Shown here one piece after another: positions 1-6,308 of a stretch of 6,441 nucleotides of DNA. This DNA comes from Bacteroidota bacterium. Lineage in GTDB: Bacteria; Bacteroidota; Bacteroidia; Chitinophagales; Saprospiraceae. The stretch is from the NCBI GenBank assembly GCA_024277695.1, contig JAJRUR010000308.1, positions 1-6,441 of the forward strand, given 5' to 3'. Position 1 is the stretch's first letter. The number at the start of each line of letters is the position of its first letter. Made by a program: the position numbers and the translations under genes. The notes under the pieces are model-generated. The model was not told the DNA's origin and searched no databases. It saw only the letters and a program-made list of their open reading frames with translations.

Positions 1-146
1 AGGTCGCCACGATGGATTACAAACAGGTCGCCCCGCTGGGGCTTTTGTTGCATTAAGCTATTTTGTCATCTGCTCCGGAGGAGCAAACGGTTTGTAGTAG
101 CACCATAGGTACAAATATTGTTGCAGCGCCGTAGGTGCGACCTGTT
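1..146. repeat. Cluster of four mini-hairpins nested in an inverted repeat
   Basis: This stretch is non-coding and highly structured. Four 13-nt units fit the pattern GCNCC-NNN-GGNNC, each able to fold into a stem of about 5 bp with a 3-nt loop: 30-42 (GCCCC/GGGGC), 72-84 (GCTCC/GGAGC, extendable by one pair to 71-85), 100-112 (GCACC/GGTAC, imperfect) and 126-138 (GCGCC/GGTGC, with one G-U pair). The group is enclosed by a perfect 10-bp inverted repeat, AACAGGTCGC at 22-31 and GCGACCTGTT at 137-146. AGGTCGCC also occurs directly repeated at 1-8 and 25-32, and TTGTTGCA at 45-52 and 118-125. The element probably continues past the left edge. From memory, similar hairpin-rich interspersed repeats occur between genes in many Bacteroidota; membership in such a family is inference. 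No transposase or reading frame accompanies it. Confidence 0.7.
30..46 (+). terminator. GC hairpin followed by TTTT, possible plus-strand terminator
   Basis: GCCCC-GCT-GGGGC is a perfect 5-bp GC stem, followed directly by TTTTG on the plus strand. That shape would suit intrinsic termination of a plus-strand gene lying left of the window. It is also simply the first unit of the hairpin cluster, so a terminator role is tentative. Confidence 0.25.
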
Positions 147-170
147 CACCGTTTCTATCAAGCTATCCAC

Positions 171-232
171 TCAAATAAATATTTTTCAGTGCAATCTATA
201 AGCTATTTTTTTAAGAAAGTGGATTTATTTGA
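171..232 (-). repeat. AT-rich inverted repeat downstream of the amidotransferase gene
   Basis: TCAAATAAAT at 171-180 and ATTTATTTGA at 223-232 are perfect 10-bp inverted copies separated by 42 nt. A second offset pair, ATCCAC at 165-170 and GTGGAT at 219-224, overlaps them. The structure lies about 50 nt beyond the stop codon of the last minus-strand gene, so it could act as a transcript end or 3' stabilising stem. The stem is AT-rich and the loop long, so a classical intrinsic terminator is unlikely. AAGCTATTTT inside the loop (200-209) also occurs at 55-64, linking this part to the hairpin cluster on its left. Confidence 0.35.
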
Positions 233-278
233 CCTCAATTCAGTGATTTTAACTACCGAAACTTGAGTTATTTATATA

Positions 279-1103
279 TTAGTGACATTGGTCAAAAACC
301 ACTTCCCCGAATTCAGTTTTTTGTTGGTAACAATTATTGATAAATGTAGGGATAATAGTATTATATGTTTTTTTTATTTTATGAGGATCTTTTAGATCGG
401 CGATCATACGGATATATTTTTCTTCGCCGTAGTGCTCTATGAGCTCTTGCATCTTAAAACCATCCTCAAAGTGAAAGAGCATACCGCGCGGATTGGCTTC
501 GGGATGAAACTGATATCCGATAATTTCGTCAGAAAACCTAATGCCCATAGTAGCGCGCTCTAGAGGGACATGCGGTCTTTCTTTTTCTATACAAAGCACC
601 CGATAATTATTTTTTTTGATCAATTCTTGATCGAGTCTGACAACTTGATAATTTCTGAAATCGGCCACCCAAAAAGGGTCATCCAGGCCGGCTAAGGTAG
701 ATTCTTCTGTACCGGCTTTGGTTTTATGGCAGGGAAAAGTTCCGAAAGATCTCGATTTTCTTTTGATGACTTCTCCGACTTGCAGGTGATGACAGAGCAT
801 TTGGAAGGAGTGACAGATCAAGAAAAGATATTTTTTGTCTTGAGATACTCTATTGTGATCAATGATCCTATCGATCAAATCAAAATAGGCCTTGTCCCAG
901 ATACCATCACCGCTGAGAGGATCTCCGGGTCCTCCGGAGGAGATGTAGAGGTCGTACTCAAGTCCGGGCAGTTGAGCACCTGCACGTACATCAAAAAGTG
1001 CATAAGATTGGACGAGAGCAGACCCGTCCAAAATGGCCTTTAAGGATGGTATTCCTCTGTTTTGTGTACCATCGTAGAGATCCAAGACAGCTACTTTCAG
1101 CAT
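279..1103 (-). CDS. Class I glutamine amidotransferase-like protein
   Basis: The product is a 274-residue cytoplasmic protein of the class I (triad) glutamine amidotransferase superfamily, of the GMP synthase glutaminase type. These domains hydrolyse glutamine to release ammonia, and related members hydrolyse gamma-glutamyl bonds. The sequence shows the oxyanion-type loop SSGGPGDP (residues 55-62), a nucleophile elbow LICHSFQ with Cys97, and YQFHPE carrying His200 and Glu202, so the Cys-His-Glu triad is intact. The elbow differs from the usual GxCxGxQ. About 70 residues follow the HPE motif, forming a helical and basic C-terminus of unknown role. The ATG at 1103 is chosen because the protein then begins MLKVAVLDLYDG, the expected first beta strand, and overlaps the ATP-grasp gene by only 7 nt (ATGCTGA). 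A longer reading from 1205 would overlap by 109 nt and add a basic leader that does not look like the fold. The stop is TAA. Substrate and ammonia acceptor are unknown; the fold assignment is firm. Confidence 0.88.
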   Translation of the reverse strand: MLKVAVLDLYDGTQNRGIPSLKAILDGSALVQSYALFDVRAGAQLPGLEYDLYISSGGPGDPLSGDGIWDKAYFDLIDRIIDHNRVSQDKKYLFLICHSFQMLCHHLQVGEVIKRKSRSFGTFPCHKTKAGTEESTLAGLDDPFWVADFRNYQVVRLDQELIKKNNYRVLCIEKERPHVPLERATMGIRFSDEIIGYQFHPEANPRGMLFHFEDGFKMQELIEHYGEEKYIRMIADLKDPHKIKKTYNTIIPTFINNCYQQKTEFGEVVFDQCH

Positions 1104-2038
1104 ACGGCATTTTTTATAAAACTCCCCCAAGTGAGATTTTGCTGACCGGACTTTTGGTTTCGGGCTCGTTCGATACTCATTTTGGCAGCGTGCTCCACAA
1201 CCCACTCAAAGTTGGCTTCTCCTACGGAAGACAATTCGGCATCAGGTGCCGGATTACAAAAGTCAATGGCATAAGGTATCCCGTCTCTGATAGCAAATTC
1301 GACCGTATTAAAGTCATATCCCAGTGCTTTATTGAGTGCCAGGACACCTTGGTAGACTTGCTCCCATTCTTCAGGGCTCACCTGATGGTTGGCCTTGTAT
1401 CTCAAATGATGCGGATTGCGCGGTTCATAGTGCATAATATGGACATACTTTTGTGCCAAACAGTAACACCGAAAGTAAGAGCTAAAGTCTATCGCCTCTT
1501 GGAGCATCATCACCAATTGTCCAGTTTCGTCATAAGCTGCCCAAAGTTCATCCAAGTTGTGGACTTTGTACACGCTCTTCCATCCTCCTCCCGAATAGGG
1601 CTTCATATATAGGGGAAAGCCTCCTAAATATTGCAAGATTGTATCCCAATCCCAAGGATATTTTAGATTGCGAAAAGAATTTTCGTTGGTGTCGTCCGGT
1701 CGTTGTTTGGACGGTAATAATACGGTTTTAGGCACATGTACCCCAATCTGAGTAGCGAGGCAGTTGTTAAAAAATTTCTCATCAGCGCTCCACCAAAAGG
1801 GATTGTTGAGTATTGCAGTTCCCATCAAAGCAGCGTTTTTGAGATAAGATCTATAAAATTCTACATCCTGAGAGATACGGTCTATGATGACCGCATAATC
1901 AACAGCACGTCCCTGAATGACTTCTTCGACTATAAGTGGCTCTGCTCTGATATCCGAAAGTCCATAGCTATTGACTCGATCTACAAAAGCCTTTGGAAAG
2001 CTATTTTCTTGGCCATAAAGTATGCCTATTTTTTTCAT
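1097..2038 (-). CDS. ATP-grasp ligase, RimK/glutathione synthase-like
   Basis: The product is a 313-residue protein with the layout of a carboxylate-amine ligase that activates a carboxylate as an acylphosphate and joins it to an amine. Residues 1-100 look like the pre-ATP-grasp region (MKKIGILYGQ start; NNPFWWSADEKFF at 78-90). The nucleotide part has Lys146 in LYMKPYSGGGWKSV with a glycine-rich loop, the hinge LQEAID (Gln180-Glu181) and Arg190. The metal site is readable as Glu247 in NTVEFAI and Asp259 with Asn262 in AIDFCNPAPD. All expected catalytic positions are present, so it should be active. The ATG at 2038 is preferred over an in-frame ATG at 2230 because the fold begins at MKKIGI and the extra 64 residues resemble no domain. 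Its last codons overlap the amidotransferase start, indicating coupled expression. A -7-like box lies about 20 nt upstream. The substrate is unknown: peptide or amino-acid amidoligase is inference, and RimK itself is not implied. Confidence 0.87.
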   Translation of the reverse strand: MKKIGILYGQENSFPKAFVDRVNSYGLSDIRAEPLIVEEVIQGRAVDYAVIIDRISQDVEFYRSYLKNAALMGTAILNNPFWWSADEKFFNNCLATQIGVHVPKTVLLPSKQRPDDTNENSFRNLKYPWDWDTILQYLGGFPLYMKPYSGGGWKSVYKVHNLDELWAAYDETGQLVMMLQEAIDFSSYFRCYCLAQKYVHIMHYEPRNPHHLRYKANHQVSPEEWEQVYQGVLALNKALGYDFNTVEFAIRDGIPYAIDFCNPAPDAELSSVGEANFEWVVEHAAKMSIERARNQKSGQQNLTWGSFIKNAVC

Positions 2039-2058
2039 GGGACTGAAGCGCTTTGAAA

Positions 2059-2066
2059 CAAAAGTA
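2059..2066 (-). promoter_or_regulatory. -7-like box before the ATP-grasp gene
   Basis: On the minus strand TACTTTTG matches the Bacteroidota -7 consensus TAnnTTTG. It would place transcription start roughly 10-15 nt before the ATG at 2038. No TTTG is seen at the usual spacing of about 19-21 nt upstream; the nearest TTTG (2077-2080) is only 10 nt away. The site is therefore only half of a promoter by sequence. Confidence 0.35.
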
Positions 2067-2226
2067 CAATAAATTGCAAATATTGGGCTTTTTTTTATTG
2101 GATATCCGTACCCCGGGAGATATGCATCTGAAACCGGAAAAGTAAATGCTCCGAATCCTGATGGTGGTTTGGTATCTTTGTTTAGCTGCTCTCGGTCTTT
2201 GCCTTGAATGAAATTGTATAATATAG

Positions 2227-2247
2227 GCAATAGTGCCGAGCTACTGC
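2227..2247 (-). terminator. Weak hairpin after rpmA
   Basis: On the minus strand GCAGTAG and CTATTGC pair over 7 bp, with one G-U, around a 7-nt loop. It starts 51 nt past the rpmA stop codon. No clear U-run follows, so it is only a weak candidate for the end of the rplU-rpmA transcript. Confidence 0.2.
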
Positions 2248-2298
2248 TAGACTCCAGCCCTAAAGGTAAATAAAAAACGGATGTTGTTTTTATTCTAG

Positions 2299-2604
2299 CT
2301 ACTCTTCTTCAGAGTGGTTATTTGTTGATTGGGATGTTGCGATAGCTACCCCAGATGGGATAACATGCACATAGGTGCGGTTCTTTTTTTTCTTTTGGAA
2401 TCGTACCGTACCATCTACGCCTGCGTGCAAGGTAAAGTCCTTACCGAGATAGGTGTTGTCTCCGGGATGAAATCGTGTACCGCGCTGTCGTGCTATGATA
2501 TTGCCGGCTCTAACCGTTTGGCCGCCAAAAATTTTTACACCGAGGCGTTTAGCATTACTATCTCGACCGTTATCCGAACTACCGGCTCCTTTTTTATGTG
2601 CCAT
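2299..2604 (-). CDS. rpmA: 50S ribosomal protein bL27
   Basis: bL27 belongs to the large ribosomal subunit, and its N-terminal tail reaches the peptidyl transferase centre, where it helps position tRNA. The 101-residue product begins MAHKKGAGSSDNGRDS, so it has the short direct N-terminus, without the cleaved leader found in many Firmicutes. The family signature GNIIARQRGTRFHPG is at residues 34-48, followed by the usual YLGKDFTLHA and GVDGTVRF stretches. The C-terminus carries about 12-15 extra residues ending in HSEEE; the family is usually about 85-95 residues. The ATG at 2604 lies 25 nt after the rplU stop, the classic rplU-rpmA order, and no separate promoter is seen in that gap. The stop is TAG. 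Confidence 0.98.
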   Translation of the reverse strand: MAHKKGAGSSDNGRDSNAKRLGVKIFGGQTVRAGNIIARQRGTRFHPGDNTYLGKDFTLHAGVDGTVRFQKKKKNRTYVHVIPSGVAIATSQSTNNHSEEE

Positions 2605-2629
2605 GATTTAAAGAGTTTATTGACTATAG

Positions 2630-2941
2630 CTAGACTGCTATTGAATTGATTTTAACCTTAGTAAATTGCTGACGATGACCATTTTTGGTCTTGTAACCTT
2701 TTCTTCTTTTCTTTTTAAAGACGATCACCTTATCACCTTTCTGATGATGGAGCACAGTGGCTTTGATCGATGCACCGGAGAGGATTGGGTTGCCGATTTG
2801 GATTTTTCCATCATTATCTATGAGCATCACTTTGTCAAAGCTCAGTTCATCACCTTCGTTGGCGCTCAAATGGTGTACGAACAGCTCTTGACCTTCAGAT
2901 ACTTTGAACTGCTGACCTGCGATATCTACTATAGCAAACAT
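2630..2941 (-). CDS. rplU: 50S ribosomal protein bL21
   Basis: bL21 binds 23S rRNA in the large subunit and is encoded next to bL27 in most bacteria. The product has 103 residues, the standard length. It starts MFAIVDIAGQQFKVSEGQ, matching the family's N-terminal beta barrel. It ends with the basic RNA-binding signature VFKKKRRKGYKTKNGHRQ (residues 73-90), followed by the C-terminal strand FTKVKINSI. The ATG at 2941 is unambiguous. It is the first gene of a two-gene unit with rpmA. A well-matched promoter lies upstream (2976-3007), giving an estimated leader of only about 25-30 nt, so there is no room for a long structured L21 autoregulatory leader. The short leader is A-rich near the start codon and has no Shine-Dalgarno site, as is usual in Bacteroidota. 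Confidence 0.98.
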   Translation of the reverse strand: MFAIVDIAGQQFKVSEGQELFVHHLSANEGDELSFDKVMLIDNDGKIQIGNPILSGASIKATVLHHQKGDKVIVFKKKRRKGYKTKNGHRQQFTKVKINSIAV

Positions 2942-2975
2942 AACTTTACGTCTTTTGTGTCTTTAAAAAGGAGTG

Positions 2976-3007
2976 CAAAGGTAATCTTTTTGGTAATTAT
3001 CACCAAA
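2976..3007 (-). promoter_or_regulatory. Bacteroidota-type promoter of rplU-rpmA
   Basis: On the minus strand TTTG (3007-3004) is followed after 20 nt by TACCTTTG (2983-2976). This matches both halves of the phylum consensus, TTTG at -33 and TAnnTTTG at -7, with the expected spacing. Transcription would start near 2969, about 28 nt before the rplU ATG. It is the strongest promoter match in the window, as expected for ribosomal protein genes. Confidence 0.72.
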
Positions 3008-3059
3008 TCCAAGTGATATTTTTTACATATTAAGCTGAAATAGCATTCTTTGGCTGCAC

Positions 3060-3082
3060 TATGCTCCCTCAACTTCAGCATA
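3060..3082 (-). repeat. Perfect 6-bp hairpin, porW-rplU gap
   Basis: TATGCT at 3060-3065 and AGCATA at 3077-3082 are perfect inverted copies around an 11-nt loop. It is the second of two stems in tandem after the porW stop codon. It may help end or stabilise the porW transcript. Alone it is short enough to be chance. Confidence 0.3.
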
Positions 3083-3087
3083 ACTGC

Positions 3088-3109
3088 CTCTAGTGTATTG
3101 GCACTAGAG
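3088..3109 (-). terminator. Perfect 8-bp hairpin after porW
   Basis: CTCTAGTG and CACTAGAG form a perfect 8-bp stem around a 6-nt loop, starting 19 nt past the porW TAA. Its position suits a transcript end between porW and the separately promoted rplU-rpmA unit. No U-run follows on the minus strand (GCAGTTATG comes next), so it is not a textbook intrinsic terminator. A near-palindromic operator or a 3' stabilising stem are alternatives. Confidence 0.42.
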
Positions 3110-3128
3110 TATTATCGGTATGGACAAA

Positions 3129-6100
3129 TTACTTATCATAGTGTTCTTCGAAGAACCGGATATACTCTTCGAGAGTTTTGGACCGGAGCAATTCGCGGTA
3201 GTTACGCTGGTTGATAGGAAAGAGTTCGTATTGGCTATCCGGCAAGAAGTTTTCTTTATTGCTCAAAATGCTTTTGTAGTACTTCATAGCAGCTTGTCCT
3301 GTAGGAAATTTCCTTACGATGAGTATGGGATCTTTATCGTCTTTACTGAGATACACATTGCCCACTCTTAGTTTTTCTAGTTTGTGGTATGTACGGTTAT
3401 AGTCCGACACTTGCGCTCTCAGCTCATTGATGCTAGTGTTTTTGTCTGTATTTCTGAACAGGACAAGTACATAATGTAGGCGATCTTGCTGATCTACATA
3501 TCGCGATTTCTTTTTATTTTCTTTTTCTCCGAATACATTTTTATCTCCTCGGATATATCGGATGATTTCTTTGGCTCGTTTAGCCTCGTCCGTGCCGTTA
3601 TGTGTAGTAACGACAAGATCAAGGGCTTTGAGATATTCATCTCTTCCTTCGGTTTTGCCCAGGCACATTGCACGTAATAGGGAGAACTTAGCTCTTATGT
3701 CTTTGGGGATGTTTGCAAAGTCACTTTTTGCCTGTCCTATCATCTGTAGAGCTTTGTATGCATCACCGGATTGGAAGCTTTGATATGCCAGATCATAGCT
3801 TTTGGATAGAGAAAGTTTTTCGGACATCTTTTTGTCATAGTAATTGGGATCGTTGATGATCTTAACAAATTCGCTATCTGCATATTTTTCTTCAAGCATA
3901 GCTTTGTAGCTATTGGCTTTGTTCAGCATTCCTTTTTCTTTATAAGCTAGGTAGAGTCTGTAATACACTTCTTCAGAAAAAGGTGATTTGGGGTATTGTT
4001 CTATAAACTCTTCAAAGGTTTTTATCGATAGATCTAACTCATCCAATCGGGAGTAATAATAACCGGCGAGCAAAAAGAGGGCTCTCATGCGGATATCTTG
4101 TGCTTTTCGGATGTCTTCTTCTGAGCTCGGTACATCTTTTAAGATACTGCCGATTTCTTCTTCTGTGAGTTCTTCAGCTTCAAATTCATCAAGTTCTTCT
4201 TCTGTAAACGAATTTTCGGAGCTTTGTTTACGACTACGACGCCAATTATCCTCTAGTACCCTATTGCCCCAAATTTTGGTAAAATCCTTAAGACCACGTT
4301 TTACGGATTTTTCGTCATAGGCAAAGAAAGTACTTTTGGAGCTGTTGAGTGATGTTGATCCAAAATTGCCGGCGCGACGAGCGGCTCCGGCATTCATATC
4401 AATGGATTTGAAGTTATTGGATTTGGAGCCGGAAGCAGAAGAATTTTTGTTCGAATTTTTTTCTTTGATCTGATAGGCCAAGAGTCTTTTTTCGTCATCC
4501 GACATTTGGCTGATTCTCAAGAGGCTATCCTGGAGAGCCAATAAGTTGAGCTGAGCTACGACATCGGCAAGACGATTTCTCCGATCGTCTGTAGGTGCAT
4601 AACGTTCATCGGTCTTTAACATATACTGCAGGGACGTGTCGTAGTAATTTTTGGCTTTGGGGTATTTTTTCTTGATGTAGGCATAATCTGCCAAAACAAA
4701 GTAGGCTTCTGCTTGGATGTGCGGGTTGGATTTGCCTTTGTGAGCAGCGAGTACCATTTGCTTTCGGGCTTCGTCGTGCTTGCCCATTTTTTGATAGATT
4801 TCTCCTAAGGCAAAATGGATTTGGTCTTGGAATTCGTCATTTTTATTTTCCTTGAGCATTTTATTGAGTAGATCGATCAATTTTTGTTGGTTATTTTGAT
4901 CGCCATCCCACTGACTTCTCACCTGATTGATACGTGCGTTAAACTCCATTTCAAAGTCCGGATGTGCCTTGACCACTTGGGCGAAAGCCTCAGCAGCCAA
5001 TTTATTTTGGCCTTTGCCCATATAGATCTGACCGAGTATATATTGATAACGCGCTGCTTTTTTATTGCCTTTAAGCTCGATGAGTTCTTTTAAGGGAGCG
5101 ATAGCATCGTCATAGTTTTTCATTTCCAGATAGGCATAAGCTTGGATTTCGGGAATCTGTTCGAGGATATAATCGGGCATCGATGGATCGCGTCTGATGC
5201 TACTGAGTTTGAAGAGTGCATCGTTGTATCGTTTTTGGGCTACATAGGTCTTGGCCAACCAGAGCATGGCCTCCATTTGCGAAGGTTTGTGCTTGAGAAA
5301 ATAGCGTTCTTGTTCGACGGGATCTTCTAGGATGGGAGTATTGGACGCTGAGGCTACTTGAGATTTTGGGTCATCGGATATCTTAGGTTCTGCCTCGGTT
5401 TTTTTGGGTTTTTTGGTTTTTGGGGCACTTTGGGGCTTAGTCATTTGGGTGATTTCATCTCTTTCCTTGCGGTTTTTATTTCTCGCTGCTATTTTGGCGG
5501 CTTCTTTTCTTTTTTTGTCCGATTCTTTTTTTGCTTTTTTTCTAGCCTTGAGGCGTTCTTCACGAGATTGAGCGACTTGTTTGTCAGTCGCATCCTTATC
5601 TTTAATCTTCTTTTTATTATTGCGTTCTTTGAGACGTTTTTCTCTTGATTTGTCCTTTTTTGGATCCTTTTTAGAGCTATCTTTACGGCGTTTTTTGGTC
5701 TTTGTTTTTTTGCGTTTGCCGGATTTTAAGCGTTTGCTTTTTTTCTTGGACTTGGCTCGGGCAGCTTTTTTTCGAGCAGAAGTTCTTCGATAGTCGCGAC
5801 CTTCTTTTTTGGCGAGTTCTGCCTCACGCTTTTCGCGTTGTTCATCAACTTTTGTTTTTCTCTTGATACCTGCCTTGATTAGATTTTCGGGTGCGAATTC
5901 TTTTATCATATACTCAAAAGTATGCTGAGCTGCATCGTAGTCTTTTTTGAGGAATTGGCATTGACCGGAAAGTATATAGCAGTTATCCACCCATTTGCTT
6001 TGTGGATGTAGATTGACTACCACAGTGACTTTATTGATGGCATTGTCCAAGTCTCCGGCCACAGTGGTTGCATTTTCGACAGCGACGTGTTTATAAAAAG

Positions 6101-6308
6101 GTAGTATTCGGTTGTAATTATCTCGATAATTGTCATCCAGTTTTTTGACACTACCCCTGTACAATTCTTTGGCATTGAAATAGCCATTGTATCGGGCGGT
6201 GGTATTTTGATAGAGCTTGCTTACCGAGCGCAAGTCACCTTCTCGATTGGTACCACATCCTGCCAATAATAAGAATAAGCCTAAAAGGCTAAATATTTTT
6301 AGATTCAA
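3129..6308 (-). CDS. porW: Type IX secretion system lipoprotein PorW/SprE
   Basis: PorW (SprE in gliding flavobacteria) is an outer-membrane lipoprotein facing the periplasm. It is required for type IX secretion and is reported to link the Sov translocon with the PorK/PorN ring. The 1059-residue product has a signal peptide with lipobox LLAGC (Cys18). TPR helices occur at about 86-140, 343-565, 738-815 and 838-920. The motif FFAYDEKSVKRGLKDF followed by WGNRVLEDNWRRS (661-692) matches the PorW/SprE hallmark. The C-terminal domain (about 936-1059) ends in ELFPINQRNY and EEYIRFFEEHY. Residues 148-305 form a Lys/Arg-rich, probably disordered insert between TPR blocks, and an acidic stretch covers 698-732. 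It is longer than P. gingivalis PorW and F. johnsoniae SprE as I remember them. The start codon is TTG; a TGA lies six codons upstream in frame and no other usable start exists. An out-of-frame ATG at 6327 would come into frame by loss of one A. Family assignment is confident; the exact N-terminus is not. Confidence 0.92.
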   Translation of the reverse strand: MNLKIFSLLGLFLLLAGCGTNREGDLRSVSKLYQNTTARYNGYFNAKELYRGSVKKLDDNYRDNYNRILPFYKHVAVENATTVAGDLDNAINKVTVVVNLHPQSKWVDNCYILSGQCQFLKKDYDAAQHTFEYMIKEFAPENLIKAGIKRKTKVDEQREKREAELAKKEGRDYRRTSARKKAARAKSKKKSKRLKSGKRKKTKTKKRRKDSSKKDPKKDKSREKRLKERNNKKKIKDKDATDKQVAQSREERLKARKKAKKESDKKRKEAAKIAARNKNRKERDEITQMTKPQSAPKTKKPKKTEAEPKISDDPKSQVASASNTPILEDPVEQERYFLKHKPSQMEAMLWLAKTYVAQKRYNDALFKLSSIRRDPSMPDYILEQIPEIQAYAYLEMKNYDDAIAPLKELIELKGNKKAARYQYILGQIYMGKGQNKLAAEAFAQVVKAHPDFEMEFNARINQVRSQWDGDQNNQQKLIDLLNKMLKENKNDEFQDQIHFALGEIYQKMGKHDEARKQMVLAAHKGKSNPHIQAEAYFVLADYAYIKKKYPKAKNYYDTSLQYMLKTDERYAPTDDRRNRLADVVAQLNLLALQDSLLRISQMSDDEKRLLAYQIKEKNSNKNSSASGSKSNNFKSIDMNAGAARRAGNFGSTSLNSSKSTFFAYDEKSVKRGLKDFTKIWGNRVLEDNWRRSRKQSSENSFTEEELDEFEAEELTEEEIGSILKDVPSSEEDIRKAQDIRMRALFLLAGYYYSRLDELDLSIKTFEEFIEQYPKSPFSEEVYYRLYLAYKEKGMLNKANSYKAMLEEKYADSEFVKIINDPNYYDKKMSEKLSLSKSYDLAYQSFQSGDAYKALQMIGQAKSDFANIPKDIRAKFSLLRAMCLGKTEGRDEYLKALDLVVTTHNGTDEAKRAKEIIRYIRGDKNVFGEKENKKKSRYVDQQDRLHYVLVLFRNTDKNTSINELRAQVSDYNRTYHKLEKLRVGNVYLSKDDKDPILIVRKFPTGQAAMKYYKSILSNKENFLPDSQYELFPINQRNYRELLRSKTLEEYIRFFEEHYDK

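Larger units (their letters stand above)
2039..2298 (-). other. Intergenic region between rpmA and the ATP-grasp gene
   Basis: These 260 nt contain no gene I can support. They hold a weak hairpin (2227-2247), an AT-rich near-palindrome just after the rpmA stop (about 2269-2294) and a -7-like box (2059-2066). An open frame runs through the lower part in phase with the ATP-grasp gene, but its translation resembles no known domain. The gap suggests that the ATP-grasp pair has its own transcription start rather than depending on the ribosomal operon. Confidence 0.5.

Noticed and set aside
1..146. CRISPR array at the left edge
   Set aside because: The units are 13-nt variable hairpins at uneven spacing (42, 28 and 26 nt), not identical repeats with uniform spacers, and no cas gene is present.
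1104..1205. N-terminal extension of the amidotransferase to position 1205
   Set aside because: It would overlap the ATP-grasp gene by 109 nt and put a basic segment before the first beta strand; the start at 1103 gives a normal 7-nt coupled overlap.
998..1612. A 204-codon plus-strand open frame
   Set aside because: It lies antisense to both the ATP-grasp and amidotransferase genes, whose motifs are clear, and its translation shows no domain.
2173..2180. Plus-strand TATCTTTG matching the -7 box
   Set aside because: No TTTG at the right upstream distance and no plus-strand gene downstream; it would run antisense to rpmA.
2039..2230. N-terminal extension of the ATP-grasp protein to an upstream in-frame ATG
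   Set aside because: The extra 64 residues match no domain, would include the -7-like box, and the fold begins naturally at MKKIGI.
2942..2969. L21-type autoregulatory leader before rplU
   Set aside because: The predicted promoter leaves only about 28 nt of leader, too short for a structured regulatory RNA.
5358..5648. A plus-strand open frame rich in phenylalanine, resembling a membrane protein
   Set aside because: It is the reverse complement of the AAA/AAG-rich porW insert; poly-Lys codons read backwards give Phe and Leu.
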